Notes under the pieces: generated by a model
Seen by the model: only the letters and a program-made list of their open reading frames with translations
What the model was told of the DNA's origin: nothing
The model's database searches: none
Made by a program: the position numbers and the translations under genes
Part shown: positions 19,642 through 28,342 of the stretch, one piece after another
Numbering within the stretch: position 1 is the stretch's first letter
Layout of the letters: every line of letters begins with the position of its first letter
NCBI RefSeq assembly: GCF_001641125.1
Contig: NZ_LWLP01000001.1
Location: 3,847,828-3,911,827 of the forward strand
Length of the DNA stretch: 64,000 bases
Reading direction: 5' to 3'
DNA from: Arthrobacter sp. OY3WO11
GTDB taxonomy: Bacteria > Actinomycetota > Actinomycetes > Actinomycetales > Micrococcaceae

Positions 19642-20988
19642 ATGCCTTCCATTACTTCCATCCATACCCAGGACGTCCGCTTTCCCACGTCCCTGGAACT
19701 CGATGGCTCCGACGCGGTCAACGTTGACCCTGACTACTCCGCCGCTTACGTAGTCATCCGCACCGACGCGGGCGACGAAGGCCACGGCTTTGTGTTCAGC
19801 TGCGGCCGCGGCAACGAAATCATCACCCACGCCATCGATTCCTATGCCGCCCTCCTGCGCGGCCGGGACATCGACGAGCTCATTTACGACCTCGGCAACG
19901 CCTCCAAGCGGCTCATCCACGATTCGCAGCTGCGGTGGCTCGGCCCGGAGAAGGGCGTCACCCAGATGGCAGCCGGCGCCCTGGTCAGCGCACTGTGGGA
20001 CATCCGCGCCCGGCGGGAAAACAAGCCGCTCTGGCTCCTGCTCAGCGAAATGCCCGCCGAGGAAATCGTCGACGTCGTGGACTTCACGCACATCCGTGAT
20101 GCCCTCAACCCCCAGCAGGCGCTGGACATCCTCCGGGCCGGTGAGGACGGCAAGGTCGCACGGATCGCTTCCCTCAAAGCGGACGGCTACCCCGCTTACA
20201 CCACGTCCCCGGGCTGGCTGGGGTACAGCGACGAAAAGCTCGTAAGGCTGAGCAAGGAAGCGGCGGCGGACGGCTTCTCCATGATCAAGCTCAAGGTGGG
20301 CGGGGACATCAACGATGACCGCCGCCGCATGGCCCTGGCCCGGCAGGCCGTGGGCGGGCTGCCCATCGCGATCGATGCCAACCAGCGGTGGGAAGTCTCG
20401 GAAGCCATCGAGTGGGTGAACCAGCTGGCCGAATTCAACCCGTACTGGATTGAAGAGCCCACCAGCACGGACGACATCCTGGGACACGCGGACATTCGCA
20501 AGGGTGTTGCGCCCGTCCGCGTTGCCACCGGCGAGGCGGTCGCCAGCCGCATCGTGTTCAAGCAGCTGCTACAGGCCGGTTCCATCGACGTCCTCCAGCT
20601 CGATTCAACCCGCGTGGGCGGCGTCAACGAAAACATCGCCATCCTGCTGCTCGCTGCCAAGTTCGGGGTCCCGGTATGTCCGCACGCCGGTGGGGTAGGG
20701 CTCTGCGAACTGGTCCAGCATTTCTCCTTCTTCGACTACGCGGCAATCACCGGCACCCAGGACAACCGCATGATCGAATACGTGGACCACCTGCACGAGC
20801 ACTTCGCCGAGCCTGTCCGCATCACCAATGGCCGTTACGCTGCCCCGCAGCTGCCCGGCACCGGCGCCGAAATGCTCAGCGCCTCACGGTCCCGCTGGGA
20901 ATTCCCGGGCGGCGCCGGCTGGGCCGAAGTAGGCACCCGCGCCGCCGTCACCGGCGCCACGCTCGCCCAGGCGGGAGGCGCCCGATGA
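19642..20988 (+). CDS. Enolase-superfamily sugar-acid dehydratase (L-fuconate/D-arabinonate dehydratase type)
   Basis: 448 aa, matching L-fuconate dehydratases (about 440). Catalytic elements are visible: IKLKVGGD (general-base lysine), IAIDANQRWEV (metal Asp), YWIEEPTSTDD (metal Glu), VATGEAVAS, and CPHAGGVGLCELVQH with the active His. These enzymes remove water from an aldonic acid to give the 2-keto-3-deoxy acid, with Mg. The N terminus (TSLELDGSDAVNVDPDYSA) is also typical of the fuconate subgroup. The following two genes overlap translationally and complete a route to 2-oxoglutarate, which favours a pentonate such as D-arabinonate as the substrate (inference). Confidence 0.92.
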   Translation: MPSITSIHTQDVRFPTSLELDGSDAVNVDPDYSAAYVVIRTDAGDEGHGFVFSCGRGNEIITHAIDSYAALLRGRDIDELIYDLGNASKRLIHDSQLRWLGPEKGVTQMAAGALVSALWDIRARRENKPLWLLLSEMPAEEIVDVVDFTHIRDALNPQQALDILRAGEDGKVARIASLKADGYPAYTTSPGWLGYSDEKLVRLSKEAAADGFSMIKLKVGGDINDDRRRMALARQAVGGLPIAIDANQRWEVSEAIEWVNQLAEFNPYWIEEPTSTDDILGHADIRKGVAPVRVATGEAVASRIVFKQLLQAGSIDVLQLDSTRVGGVNENIAILLLAAKFGVPVCPHAGGVGLCELVQHFSFFDYAAITGTQDNRMIEYVDHLHEHFAEPVRITNGRYAAPQLPGTGAEMLSASRSRWEFPGGAGWAEVGTRAAVTGATLAQAGGAR

Positions 20989-22469
20989 CCACCGGCGCCG
21001 AAGAGCTGGGCGCCGTCGTCGAGGCCGCCCACGCCGCCTTCGAAAAAGCGCGCACGGCGGATCCTTTCACCCGCGCCGCCTGGCTGGAGGCCGTGGCAAC
21101 AGCGCTGGACGCAGACGCTGACGCGCTTGTGGCGCTGGCGGAACAGGAGACGCACCTAACCGAGGCGCGGCTCCGCGGCGAACTAAAGCGCAGCACCTTC
21201 CAGCTGAGGCTGTTCGCGGACGAGATACGGCGCGGCGAACACTTCGACGCCACCATCGACCACGCGGATCCGGAGTGGGGCATGGGACCGCGGCCTGACC
21301 TGCGCCGGTACAACGTGCCGCTCGGCGTGGTGGGCGTTTTTGGCGCCTCCAACTTCCCCTTTGCCTTCAGCGTGATGGGCGGCGACAGCGCATCCGCGCT
21401 TGCGGCCGGCTGCGCCGTGGTGCACAAGGCGCATGACGGCCACCTGCAGCTTGCCCTGCGCACCGCGGAGGTGGTGGTGGCTGCACTGGACGCCGCCGGG
21501 GCGCCGTCGGGCCTGTTTGCCCTGGTGACCGGGCGGCCAGCAGCAGAGGCGCTGGTAGACCACCCGATGGTCAAGGCCATCGGCTTTACGGGCTCGACGG
21601 CGGGTGGCCGCGCCCTGTTCAACCGTGCCGCCGCTCGGCCGGAACCGATCCCTTTCTTTGGCGAACTGGGCGGCATCAACGCTGTCTTCGTCACCGAGAA
21701 CGCCTGGTCAGCCCGCCGCGACGAGATCGTCGCCGGCTATGCCGCCTCCTTCACGCTGGGCATGGGACAGTTCTGCACCAAACCTGGCCTGCTCTTCGTT
21801 CCCGGCGGGCACACGGACACGGTCCGCACGGCACTGAACGGAGCGCTTGGGGGATTCGCCCCTGCCCCGCTGCTGAGCGACCGCCTGCACGAGGGGTACG
21901 CCGGCGCCGTCGGCCATCTCCGTGGCACGCACGGCGTGGAGGTGCTTGTTGAGGGCGACTTCGCCGAGGCACCCTCACCCACTGTGCTGCGCACCTCGGC
22001 GGACGCGGTGCGCACCGATCCCTCCATCCTCCGGCAGGAGATGTTCGGGCCGGCAAGCCTCATTGTGGAGTACGGGGATGAGTCCGAGCTCCCGGCCCTG
22101 GCCGGGCTCCTTGAGGGGCAGCTCACCACCACCCTCCAGGCGGAAGCGGGCGACGACGTCTCCGACCTCGCCGCGCGGCTCACCGACATCAGCGGCCGGG
22201 TGCTGTGGAACGGCTGGCCCACCGGGGTCACCGTCAGCTACGCCCAGCACCACGGCGGCCCGTACCCGGCAACCTCGTCCAACACCACGTCCGTGGGCAC
22301 CGCCGCCATCCGCCGCTTCCTGCGGCCGGTGGCCTACCAGTCCTTCCCGGAGGGACGGCTGCCGGAACCGGTGCAGGACGGCAACCCCTGGCGGGTGCCG
22401 CAGCGCGTCGACGGCGAATGGCGGCGGCCCGCAGCCGTGTCCGCTTCAGCGGCTGGGGGCGGACAGTGA
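20985..22469 (+). CDS. 2,5-dioxovalerate (2-oxoglutarate semialdehyde) dehydrogenase
   Basis: 494 aa aldehyde dehydrogenase. The catalytic cysteine is in MGQFCTKPGLL, the glutamate in FFGELGGINAVF, and the cofactor-site pattern GASNFPFAFSVMGGDSASAL marks the KGSADH subgroup rather than general ALDHs. It would oxidise 2-oxoglutarate semialdehyde to 2-oxoglutarate with NAD(P). The ATG overlaps the dehydratase stop (ATGA), so the genes are coupled; its own stop overlaps the next GTG. A long upstream extension in this frame is a shadow of the dehydratase gene. Confidence 0.93.
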   Translation: MTTGAEELGAVVEAAHAAFEKARTADPFTRAAWLEAVATALDADADALVALAEQETHLTEARLRGELKRSTFQLRLFADEIRRGEHFDATIDHADPEWGMGPRPDLRRYNVPLGVVGVFGASNFPFAFSVMGGDSASALAAGCAVVHKAHDGHLQLALRTAEVVVAALDAAGAPSGLFALVTGRPAAEALVDHPMVKAIGFTGSTAGGRALFNRAAARPEPIPFFGELGGINAVFVTENAWSARRDEIVAGYAASFTLGMGQFCTKPGLLFVPGGHTDTVRTALNGALGGFAPAPLLSDRLHEGYAGAVGHLRGTHGVEVLVEGDFAEAPSPTVLRTSADAVRTDPSILRQEMFGPASLIVEYGDESELPALAGLLEGQLTTTLQAEAGDDVSDLAARLTDISGRVLWNGWPTGVTVSYAQHHGGPYPATSSNTTSVGTAAIRRFLRPVAYQSFPEGRLPEPVQDGNPWRVPQRVDGEWRRPAAVSASAAGGGQ

Positions 22470-23665
22470 ACGGGTTCCCGGACCTGAGCCCGTCATCGGT
22501 CCTGCCGGAGGATGCCGGGTCAGCCCTCCTGATTGGCCGGGTGTGGGACGTGGAAACGTCAGGGCCACGCGTCATCGCGGTCCAGGGCGGGGACGTTTAT
22601 GACCTCCAGCCGCTGGCCGGGACGGTCTCCGAACTCCTCGAGCGCCCGGACGTCGTGGCCGATGTCCGCGCGGCAATGACCCGGCCGCGGTGGTCAACAC
22701 CGGAGATCATCGAGGCATCGCTGGCGCGGGACACAACGCGGCCGTACCTCCTGGCGCCGGTGGACCTGCAGGTGGTCAAAGCCTGCGGCGTGACATTCGT
22801 GGACAGCATGATCGAGCGGGTCATCGAGGAGCGCTGCGGCGGAGACGCCAGCCGTGCCCGGCAGACCCGTGAGCTGGTGTCCGCGGCCCTGGGCGGAAGC
22901 ATCGCCTCCATCCGGCCGGGCTCCCCCGAGGCTGCCCAGGCCAAGAAGGTGCTGATCGCGGAAGGGCTGTGGTCGCAATACCTCGAGGTGGGCATCGGAC
23001 CGGACCCCGAGGTGTTTACCAAGGCTCCGGTGCTGGCCTCCGTAGGGCTTGGCGCGCAGGTGGGGATCCCGTCGTTCTCCCACTGGAACAACCCCGAACC
23101 GGAGCTCGTGCTGTTGGCTGCGTCGGACGGTTCCGTCGTGGGTGCAACACTGGGCAATGACGTCAACCTGCGTGATGTGGAGGGCCGGAGCGCGCTCCTG
23201 CTGGGCAAGGCCAAAGACAACAATGCGTCAAGTGCGCTGGGCCCGTTCATCCGGCTGTTTGACGGGGCCTTCACGCTGGACGCGCTGCGCGACGAGGAGA
23301 TCCTGTTGCGGGTGGAGGGTGCGGACGGCTACGTGCTGGAGGGCCGGAATTCAGTGGCCAGGATAAGCCGGCCCTTCGAGGAACTCGTGGCCGCCACGCG
23401 CGGGCGCCACCACCAGTATCCGGACGGCTTCGCCTTGTTCACCGGCACCCTCTTTGCCCCGACCCAAGACCGCGACGTACCGGGGCAGGGCTTCACGCAC
23501 AAAATGGGTGACACCGTGACCATCCGCAGCCGGCACCTCGGTGCGCTCATCAACCAGGTGGGCCGCGCCGAGGAACTGCCGGAATGGCAGTTCGGGCTTC
23601 GGCAGCTGTTCGAATACCTGCACCACCAGCGCGAGCCTGCCGGGTCCGCCGCCGCCGGACGCTAG
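22466..23665 (+). CDS. FAH-family 2-keto-3-deoxy-sugar-acid dehydratase
   Basis: 399 aa from a GTG overlapping the ALDH stop. The C-terminal half is a fumarylacetoacetate-hydrolase fold with EPELVLL, VGATLGNDVNLRDVEGR, ALLLGKAKDNNASSALGPF and a metal-site Asp/Glu set. This signature is shared by XylX and by 2-keto-3-deoxy-D-arabinonate dehydratase (KdaD), which convert 2-keto-3-deoxypentonate to 2-oxoglutarate semialdehyde. With the two preceding genes it completes dehydratase, dehydratase and dehydrogenase steps. A hydrolase acting on a 2,4-diketo acid remains possible if the substrate is a 6-deoxyhexonate. Confidence 0.88.
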   Translation: MNGFPDLSPSSVLPEDAGSALLIGRVWDVETSGPRVIAVQGGDVYDLQPLAGTVSELLERPDVVADVRAAMTRPRWSTPEIIEASLARDTTRPYLLAPVDLQVVKACGVTFVDSMIERVIEERCGGDASRARQTRELVSAALGGSIASIRPGSPEAAQAKKVLIAEGLWSQYLEVGIGPDPEVFTKAPVLASVGLGAQVGIPSFSHWNNPEPELVLLAASDGSVVGATLGNDVNLRDVEGRSALLLGKAKDNNASSALGPFIRLFDGAFTLDALRDEEILLRVEGADGYVLEGRNSVARISRPFEELVAATRGRHHQYPDGFALFTGTLFAPTQDRDVPGQGFTHKMGDTVTIRSRHLGALINQVGRAEELPEWQFGLRQLFEYLHHQREPAGSAAAGR

Positions 23666-23693
23666 GCCGGGTGCCGCGGGGCTCCCAAGGAGG

Positions 23694-23728
23694 CCGGACG
23701 ACGGCGGAACCTCCCGCCGTCGACCGCT
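23694..23728. repeat. Intergenic palindrome, family copy 2 (imperfect)
   Basis: GGACGACGGCGGAACC is paired imperfectly with CTCCCGCCGTCGACC, 28 bp after the sugar-acid operon. It has the same core as the copy at 3172 with several arm mismatches. It probably ends the operon transcript. Confidence 0.75.
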
Positions 23729-23857
23729 TACGGGGCCTGCCCTCCCGGTTCGGTCCGCTTCTGTCCGCTTCCGTCCGGGAACAAGCCCGTCGGGCGCGGC
23801 GTTGGGATACCTACGACAGTTCCGCCGCCACCGCGGCACCCAACAGAACGGAACCAC

Positions 23858-24142
23858 ATGGTCAGGGCTATCTGGAACGGAAAAGTCATCGCCGAATCAG
23901 CGGACACCGTGGTGGTGGAGGGCAACCACTACTTCCCGCGTGACGCCGTCAACGCCGGCTATCTGCGGGACAGCGACCTTTACTCCGTCTGCCCGTGGAA
24001 GGGCCGGGCCAGCTACCACACGCTGGAAGTGGACGGGAAGCTCAACGTGGACGCCGCCTGGTTCTACCCGGATCCCAAGCCCCGCGCCAAGCAGATCGAG
24101 GACCGGATCGCCTTCTGGCGCGGAGTGACCATCGAGGGCTGA
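23858..24142 (+). CDS. DUF427-domain protein
   Basis: 94 aa, one complete DUF427 domain: WNGKVIAESADTVVVEGNHY, FPRDAVNAGYL, CPWKGRASYHTLEVDG and the closing AWFYPDPKP. The family is small, cytosolic and widespread in actinobacteria and fungi; its biochemical role is not established. ATG start after GGAACC. It is 78 bp upstream of the MBL/rhodanese gene on the same strand, but a separate promoter there is likely. Confidence 0.93.
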   Translation: MVRAIWNGKVIAESADTVVVEGNHYFPRDAVNAGYLRDSDLYSVCPWKGRASYHTLEVDGKLNVDAAWFYPDPKPRAKQIEDRIAFWRGVTIEG

Positions 24143-24219
24143 CTGATCCTCTTACCAGCCGGGATGCCCGGGCGGTAACGTGGCGATCAGGCTGATAACC
24201 GTTCAAGGAGGAATCCGGT

Positions 24220-25566
24220 ATGGAAGTCATCACCATTGAAACGCCGCAACTGGGCGACCGCACCTACCTGGTGCACGACGGCGCTGTGGGTGTGGTCATC
24301 GATCCGCAGCGGGACACCGACAGAGTGGAAAAGGCCGTCTCGGACGCCGGCGTGAGGATCACCCACGTGGCCGAGACGCACATCCACAACGACTACGTCA
24401 CCGGCGGGCTGCAGCTGGCCCAGGACCACAACGCCGCCTACCTGGTCAACGCCGCGGACGACGTCCCGTACAGCCGCCAGCCGATCTCCGACGGGGAAAC
24501 GGTGCAGGTGGGACGGATGGTCCTCAAGGCCGTGGCCACGCCGGGGCACACCCACCACCACCTCTCCTACATCGTGACCGACGGCGAGCGCCAGGCGGTG
24601 TTCTCCGGCGGCAGCCTGCTTTACGGCTCCGTGGGCCGCACCGACCTGGTCAGCGAGGAAGACACCGTGCCGCTGACCCACCACCAGTACAGGTCGGTCC
24701 GGCGGCTGGTGGACGAAGCGGGTGAAGACGCCGGGCTGTACCCGACGCACGGATTCGGTTCCTTCTGTTCGTCCGGCCCGGCCAGCGGCGCGGAGTCCTC
24801 CACCATCGGCGAGCAGCTGAACGACAACCATGCCCTGACGGACCCGGACGAGGACCACTTTGTCCGCGAGCTGATCCACAACCTCACAGCCTATCCGTCC
24901 TATTACGCCCACATGGCCCCCATCAATATGGCGGGCCCCACCGCTCCGGACCTGGACCTGCCCGACTCGCTGGACCAGGACGAGCTGGCATCCCGGCTCG
25001 AGCTCGGAGAGTGGGTGGTGGACCTGCGGAACCGCGTTGCCTTTGCCAGCAACCACCTGAGCGGCAGCCTCAGCTTCGAGTATGGCGACGGCACCCAGTT
25101 CACCGCCTTCCTGGGCTGGGTCCTGCCCTGGGACGAACAGCTGACGCTGGTGGGTGAACGCCAGGACGTGGAGAACGCCATCCGGGACCTGTCCCGCATC
25201 GGCATCGACAACCCGGATGCGGCCATCGGCGCCGGACCCGGCGACGTTGCGCCCCGGGCGGAAACCTCGTCCTATGACAGCGTCGGCTGGCAGGAAGTGC
25301 TGCAGAAGCCCAAGGATGATCCCATCCTCGATGTCCGACGCACGGACGAGTTCGAAGATTCCCACATCCAGGATGCGGTGAACATCCCGCTCCACGAGCT
25401 GCTCCGGCGCATGGACGAGGTACCCGCCGGACGGCTGTGGGTGCACTGCGGCTCCGGCTACCGCTCCGCCGTGGCTGCGAGCCTCCTGCAGCGTACCGGC
25501 CGCGACGTGGTCCACATTGACGCGAGCTTCGGCGACGTGAAGAAGGCCGGTCTCACGCTGGCGTGA
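24220..25566 (+). CDS. MBL-fold hydrolase with tandem rhodanese domains (persulfide dioxygenase-like)
   Basis: 448 aa. The N-terminal metallo-beta-lactamase domain (about 1-240) has ETHIHNDYVTGG and TPGHTHHHLSY metal ligands; it is of the ETHE1/glyoxalase II group. A degenerate rhodanese (about 255-350, without the active cysteine) precedes an active one with ILDVRRTDEFEDSH and VHCGSGYRS, where the Cys is the sulfur-accepting residue. Such fusions oxidise glutathione- or low-thiol persulfide to sulfite and transfer sulfane sulfur. Strong ribosome site AAGGAGG. It is followed by a family palindrome shared with the convergent GPP34 gene. Confidence 0.92.
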   Translation: MEVITIETPQLGDRTYLVHDGAVGVVIDPQRDTDRVEKAVSDAGVRITHVAETHIHNDYVTGGLQLAQDHNAAYLVNAADDVPYSRQPISDGETVQVGRMVLKAVATPGHTHHHLSYIVTDGERQAVFSGGSLLYGSVGRTDLVSEEDTVPLTHHQYRSVRRLVDEAGEDAGLYPTHGFGSFCSSGPASGAESSTIGEQLNDNHALTDPDEDHFVRELIHNLTAYPSYYAHMAPINMAGPTAPDLDLPDSLDQDELASRLELGEWVVDLRNRVAFASNHLSGSLSFEYGDGTQFTAFLGWVLPWDEQLTLVGERQDVENAIRDLSRIGIDNPDAAIGAGPGDVAPRAETSSYDSVGWQEVLQKPKDDPILDVRRTDEFEDSHIQDAVNIPLHELLRRMDEVPAGRLWVHCGSGYRSAVAASLLQRTGRDVVHIDASFGDVKKAGLTLA

Positions 25567-25579
25567 ACCGGCAGAGATG

Positions 25580-25615
25580 AGCGGACGACGGCGGGACCTC
25601 CCGCCGTCGTCCGTT
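25580..25615. repeat. Intergenic palindrome, family copy 3
   Basis: AGCGGACGACGGCGGGA is paired with TCCCGCCGTCGTCCGTT, identical to copy 1 except near the right end. It lies between two convergent genes (MBL/rhodanese and GPP34), where a two-way terminator would be expected. Confidence 0.85.
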
Positions 25616-25630
25616 TGCGTCGTGCCCCGC

Positions 25631-26374
25631 CTACAGGTTGGCGGCTTCCTCCTCCGCCAGCCTGATCATGCGGAGTTCATCCTCCACCGCGCGGGACGGC
25701 CAGTAGTCCTTGGCCAGCTCGCTGGCCCGGACCCGGTCCGCCTCCGGGAAAAGCTTGCCGAGCAGCCCGGCCGCCTGCATCAGGGCGATCAGCGCTATGG
25801 TCCTGGCCTCGGGCGCCGTGGTTGCAGGCTCTTTGGTTCCCGGCTTCGAGGCATCTGGCGTGGCTTCCGGAGTTGCGGCTTCAGCCGCGCCGGTTTCCGG
25901 CGGCTGAAGGTCGGACGGCGCAGCCCGGAGTGCTGTCCGGATCTTTTCAAGCAGCGCGGCCTCCGGGGCATGGTCCTTTTCCGGATACCGCACGGCCCGG
26001 AACCGGCCCAGATGCTTCTCGCCGACATGCTCCACGATGCCCGCCGCCGCCATCTGCTCGTAAATGCGCTGCGTTTGGGCGCGGCCTTCCATCATGGACA
26101 CCCAGCGCCGGGGGCTGTGCGGCCGTGACTTGCCGCGGATGAGCTCCAGCTCGTGCTGAAGCTCCGTGTCAGGTGTGGTGCCGGCAGCCCGGACGTGCTT
26201 GCCCTGCAGCTCGATGGCACCGAGGAGGTCCAGCTCGGCCAGGATTGCCCCTGCCACCGTGGTCCGAAGTGCGAACACCGGAACTTCGGGTTTGCCGTCT
26301 TTGTCATCGGTGGCCAGGAGAAGGAAGGCCTGGGGAAGGCTCAGTTCAACCGCTTGGGGTGTTTCCGCGTTCAT
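25631..26374 (-). CDS. GPP34 (GOLPH3/Vps74-like) domain protein
   Basis: 247 aa from MNAETPQAVELS; the 50 codons further upstream overlap the divergent gene and look non-coding. SLPQAFLLLATDDKDGKP at the N terminus and the helical core with ELQHELELIRGKSRPHSPRRW match the GPP34 fold, which in eukaryotes binds phosphatidylinositol-4-phosphate on Golgi membranes. Actinobacterial members are common and of unknown role. A proline/threonine/alanine-rich linker (about residues 160-195) splits the domain and a helical tail follows. No ribosome site is obvious. Confidence 0.85.
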   Translation of the reverse strand: MNAETPQAVELSLPQAFLLLATDDKDGKPEVPVFALRTTVAGAILAELDLLGAIELQGKHVRAAGTTPDTELQHELELIRGKSRPHSPRRWVSMMEGRAQTQRIYEQMAAAGIVEHVGEKHLGRFRAVRYPEKDHAPEAALLEKIRTALRAAPSDLQPPETGAAEAATPEATPDASKPGTKEPATTAPEARTIALIALMQAAGLLGKLFPEADRVRASELAKDYWPSRAVEDELRMIRLAEEEAANL

Positions 26375-26491
26375 AGCATTATGGTGCGCCCGCACAGCGG
26401 CAACCACTACGGCCGAAGTACCTGTTTTCTCCCGGATCTGCGGACTTAAGCTGGTACCACAAATGTCCCTTCCAGCGCCGCGGAGGCCGCC

Positions 26492-26812
26492 GTGGACACC
26501 GAAACAGCCGGCGTGGTTGGCCATGACGTCACCACCATCACCTGCGTATGCGGGAACACCGTCAGCAAGGACGGGCTGATCCAGGCCAACGCGCAGGGCG
26601 TCCCCGTTTACTCAGGTGAAGCCCCTGCCCCGCCGGAGCTGGCGGAGTGGCCCGCGGACGAGGACCTTTACACCCTGTGCCCCTCCTGCGGCCGCGTCTA
26701 CCGCGACGCCGTCATCGAGGAAACAGGAACGGCGCCCGTCGCTTTCCGGGTTGACGTGAAGGCGGCACCGATTGCCGAGGCCATCCGCGTCCACTGGAAC
26801 CTCAGCACCTGA
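26492..26812 (+). CDS. Putative zinc-binding protein (106 aa)
   Basis: GTG start with GGAGG upstream. Two cysteine pairs, CVCGNT (near residue 18) and CPSCGRVY (near 65), probably hold one zinc ion, like a zinc ribbon. There is no catalytic domain and no membrane segment. It is divergent from GPP34 with a shared 117-bp region. It would be a cytosolic hypothetical protein; function not recognised. Confidence 0.78.
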   Translation: MDTETAGVVGHDVTTITCVCGNTVSKDGLIQANAQGVPVYSGEAPAPPELAEWPADEDLYTLCPSCGRVYRDAVIEETGTAPVAFRVDVKAAPIAEAIRVHWNLST

Positions 26813-26815
26813 GCG

Positions 26816-26902
26816 CAGCGAAGAGGAAAGCCAGCGAAGAGGAAAGCCAGCGAAAGCCAAGGGGGAAGCGGAGGACGGCGGAACCTCCCGCCGTCGTCCG
26901 CT
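26816..26902. repeat. 16-bp tandem repeat next to palindrome family copy 4
   Basis: CAGCGAAGAGGAAAGC occurs twice in tandem (26816-26831, 26832-26847) with a partial third unit to about 26858. Immediately after comes an imperfect member of the palindrome family (26866-26902, AAGCGGAGGACGGCGG paired with CCGCCGTCGTCCGCTT). The gap lies between the zinc protein and the NYN gene. Confidence 0.8.
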
Positions 26903-26958
26903 TGCGTGTCGCACCCGGAGGGGCTGCCCGGGCGCCGCGATACTGGCACACTAAGCCA

Positions 26959-28206
26959 ATGAACGAGGCACTCTCCCCCTCCCGCCGTCCCGGCATCCGG
27001 GCAGCGATGTTTGTTGATTTCGACAACGTCTTCACCGGCCTGCAGGCCCTGGATCCCCTGGCTGCCAAGCGGTTTGCCGAGGACCCCAAGCATTGGGCGG
27101 ACGCCTTGTCAGCGGGAGGGTCCGGGGAGGGCGCCCGCCGCTTCCTGATCCGCAACTGCTACCTGAACCCCATGGTGTACTCGAAGTACCGGACCTACTG
27201 GACCCGCGCAGGTTTCCGCGTGATCGACTGCCCGTCGCTGACCCAGCGGGGCAAGAGCAGCACGGACATCAACCTGGTGCTTGACGCGATGGACGCCTTG
27301 TCCGGCAGCGGCGGAATCGAAGAATTCTTCATCGCCTCGGCCGATGCCGACTTCACGTCCCTGATCCAGCGGTTCCGCGCCGCCGACAGGATGACCACCG
27401 TGATCGCCGCCGGCGCCGTGGCCTTCGCATACCGGGAAATGGCGGACCACGTGGTGGAGTCGCACGACTTCGTGGCGATCCTCCACGGCACCACCGCAGA
27501 GCCCGTCCATGCGGGGGCGGCCGCGAAGCAGCCGCAGGCCCCAGCCGCTGCCAAGGCGAAAACCAAAGCCAGCTCCCCTGCCATCCGCGAGGTGCTGGAC
27601 TTCGTCCGGTCCGCGCCGGGACCGGTGGTGGGCGCGATGGTGGCACACCGGGCACTCACGGCCGACCCCTCGCTGAAGACGGACTGGGGCGGCTTCGGGA
27701 AGTTTGGCACGTGGGTCTCGCAGATCGGCAAGGACGTGGAATATTCGGCAGCGCAGGGCGGCTGGGTGTGGGACGCGAAGCGGTTTTCAACCGAGGATCT
27801 TCCCCTGCCAGCGGACCTCCAGCCGCGCATCGAGGAGCAGGTCACCCGGGTGACGGACGTGCCGGCGCTCTCCGCAGCCCAGTTCCGGCAGATTTTCCAG
27901 TCCATGGCGGCCCGGCTCCGGGAACATCCGCCGCTCAACCGCACCGAACTGTCCCGGCAGGTGCGGGACGACTGCGTCAGCGCGGGCCAGCCGGTCTCCC
28001 GGAATGCGGTGAGTTTTGTGCTGCAGGGCCTCGCCTACGCCAATTTCCAGCTGAGTGACAAGGCGACGGCGGCCGAGCTCGCGGCGGCGTGGACGGCGAA
28101 CGTGGAGGAACTCTGCCGGGTGGCGTTGCTGGAGTTCGACGCCGGCGAGAAGCTTGCGGTGCGGCGCTGGGCGAGCGGCGGGCTGCTGGAGAACGGACAG
28201 GCTTAA
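26959..28206 (+). CDS. NYN-domain ribonuclease-like protein with OST-HTH/LOTUS domain
   Basis: 415 aa from MNEALSPSRRP; 19 codons upstream are open but lack a ribosome site. The PIN-like NYN domain (about 10-165) shows acidic residues in MFVDFDNVF, SSTDINLVLDAMD and FIASADADFTSLI. After an Ala/Lys linker, about residues 195-275 (REVLDFVRSAPG to GGWVWDAKRF) resemble an OST-HTH/LOTUS RNA-binding module, followed by helical C-terminal segments. It is probably a metal-dependent RNase or RNA-binding protein. The stop codon is followed in the same frame by a 15-bp minisatellite. Confidence 0.85.
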   Translation: MNEALSPSRRPGIRAAMFVDFDNVFTGLQALDPLAAKRFAEDPKHWADALSAGGSGEGARRFLIRNCYLNPMVYSKYRTYWTRAGFRVIDCPSLTQRGKSSTDINLVLDAMDALSGSGGIEEFFIASADADFTSLIQRFRAADRMTTVIAAGAVAFAYREMADHVVESHDFVAILHGTTAEPVHAGAAAKQPQAPAAAKAKTKASSPAIREVLDFVRSAPGPVVGAMVAHRALTADPSLKTDWGGFGKFGTWVSQIGKDVEYSAAQGGWVWDAKRFSTEDLPLPADLQPRIEEQVTRVTDVPALSAAQFRQIFQSMAARLREHPPLNRTELSRQVRDDCVSAGQPVSRNAVSFVLQGLAYANFQLSDKATAAELAAAWTANVEELCRVALLEFDAGEKLAVRRWASGGLLENGQA

Positions 28207-28317
28207 GCGGACGACGGCGGGTGTTTGGCTCCAGGGGTGCTGGGCCTCGGGATGTTCGGCACAGGGATGTACAGCACAGGGACTTTCGGCGCAGGGACGT
28301 TCGGCTCTGGGACCGTC
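28205..28317. repeat. Orphan half-palindrome and 15-bp minisatellite (six units)
   Basis: AAGCGGACGACGGCGGG (28205-28221) is the left arm of the palindrome family without its right arm. Six degenerate 15-bp units follow (28228-28317) of the form GGCNCNGGGANGTTC. Translated in the frame of the NYN gene after its stop, each unit gives a five-residue G-x-G-x-F/V motif. No gene covers the segment convincingly. Confidence 0.85.
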
Positions 28318-28342
28318 CCCGGCATGTTGAAAGACTGGCTGC

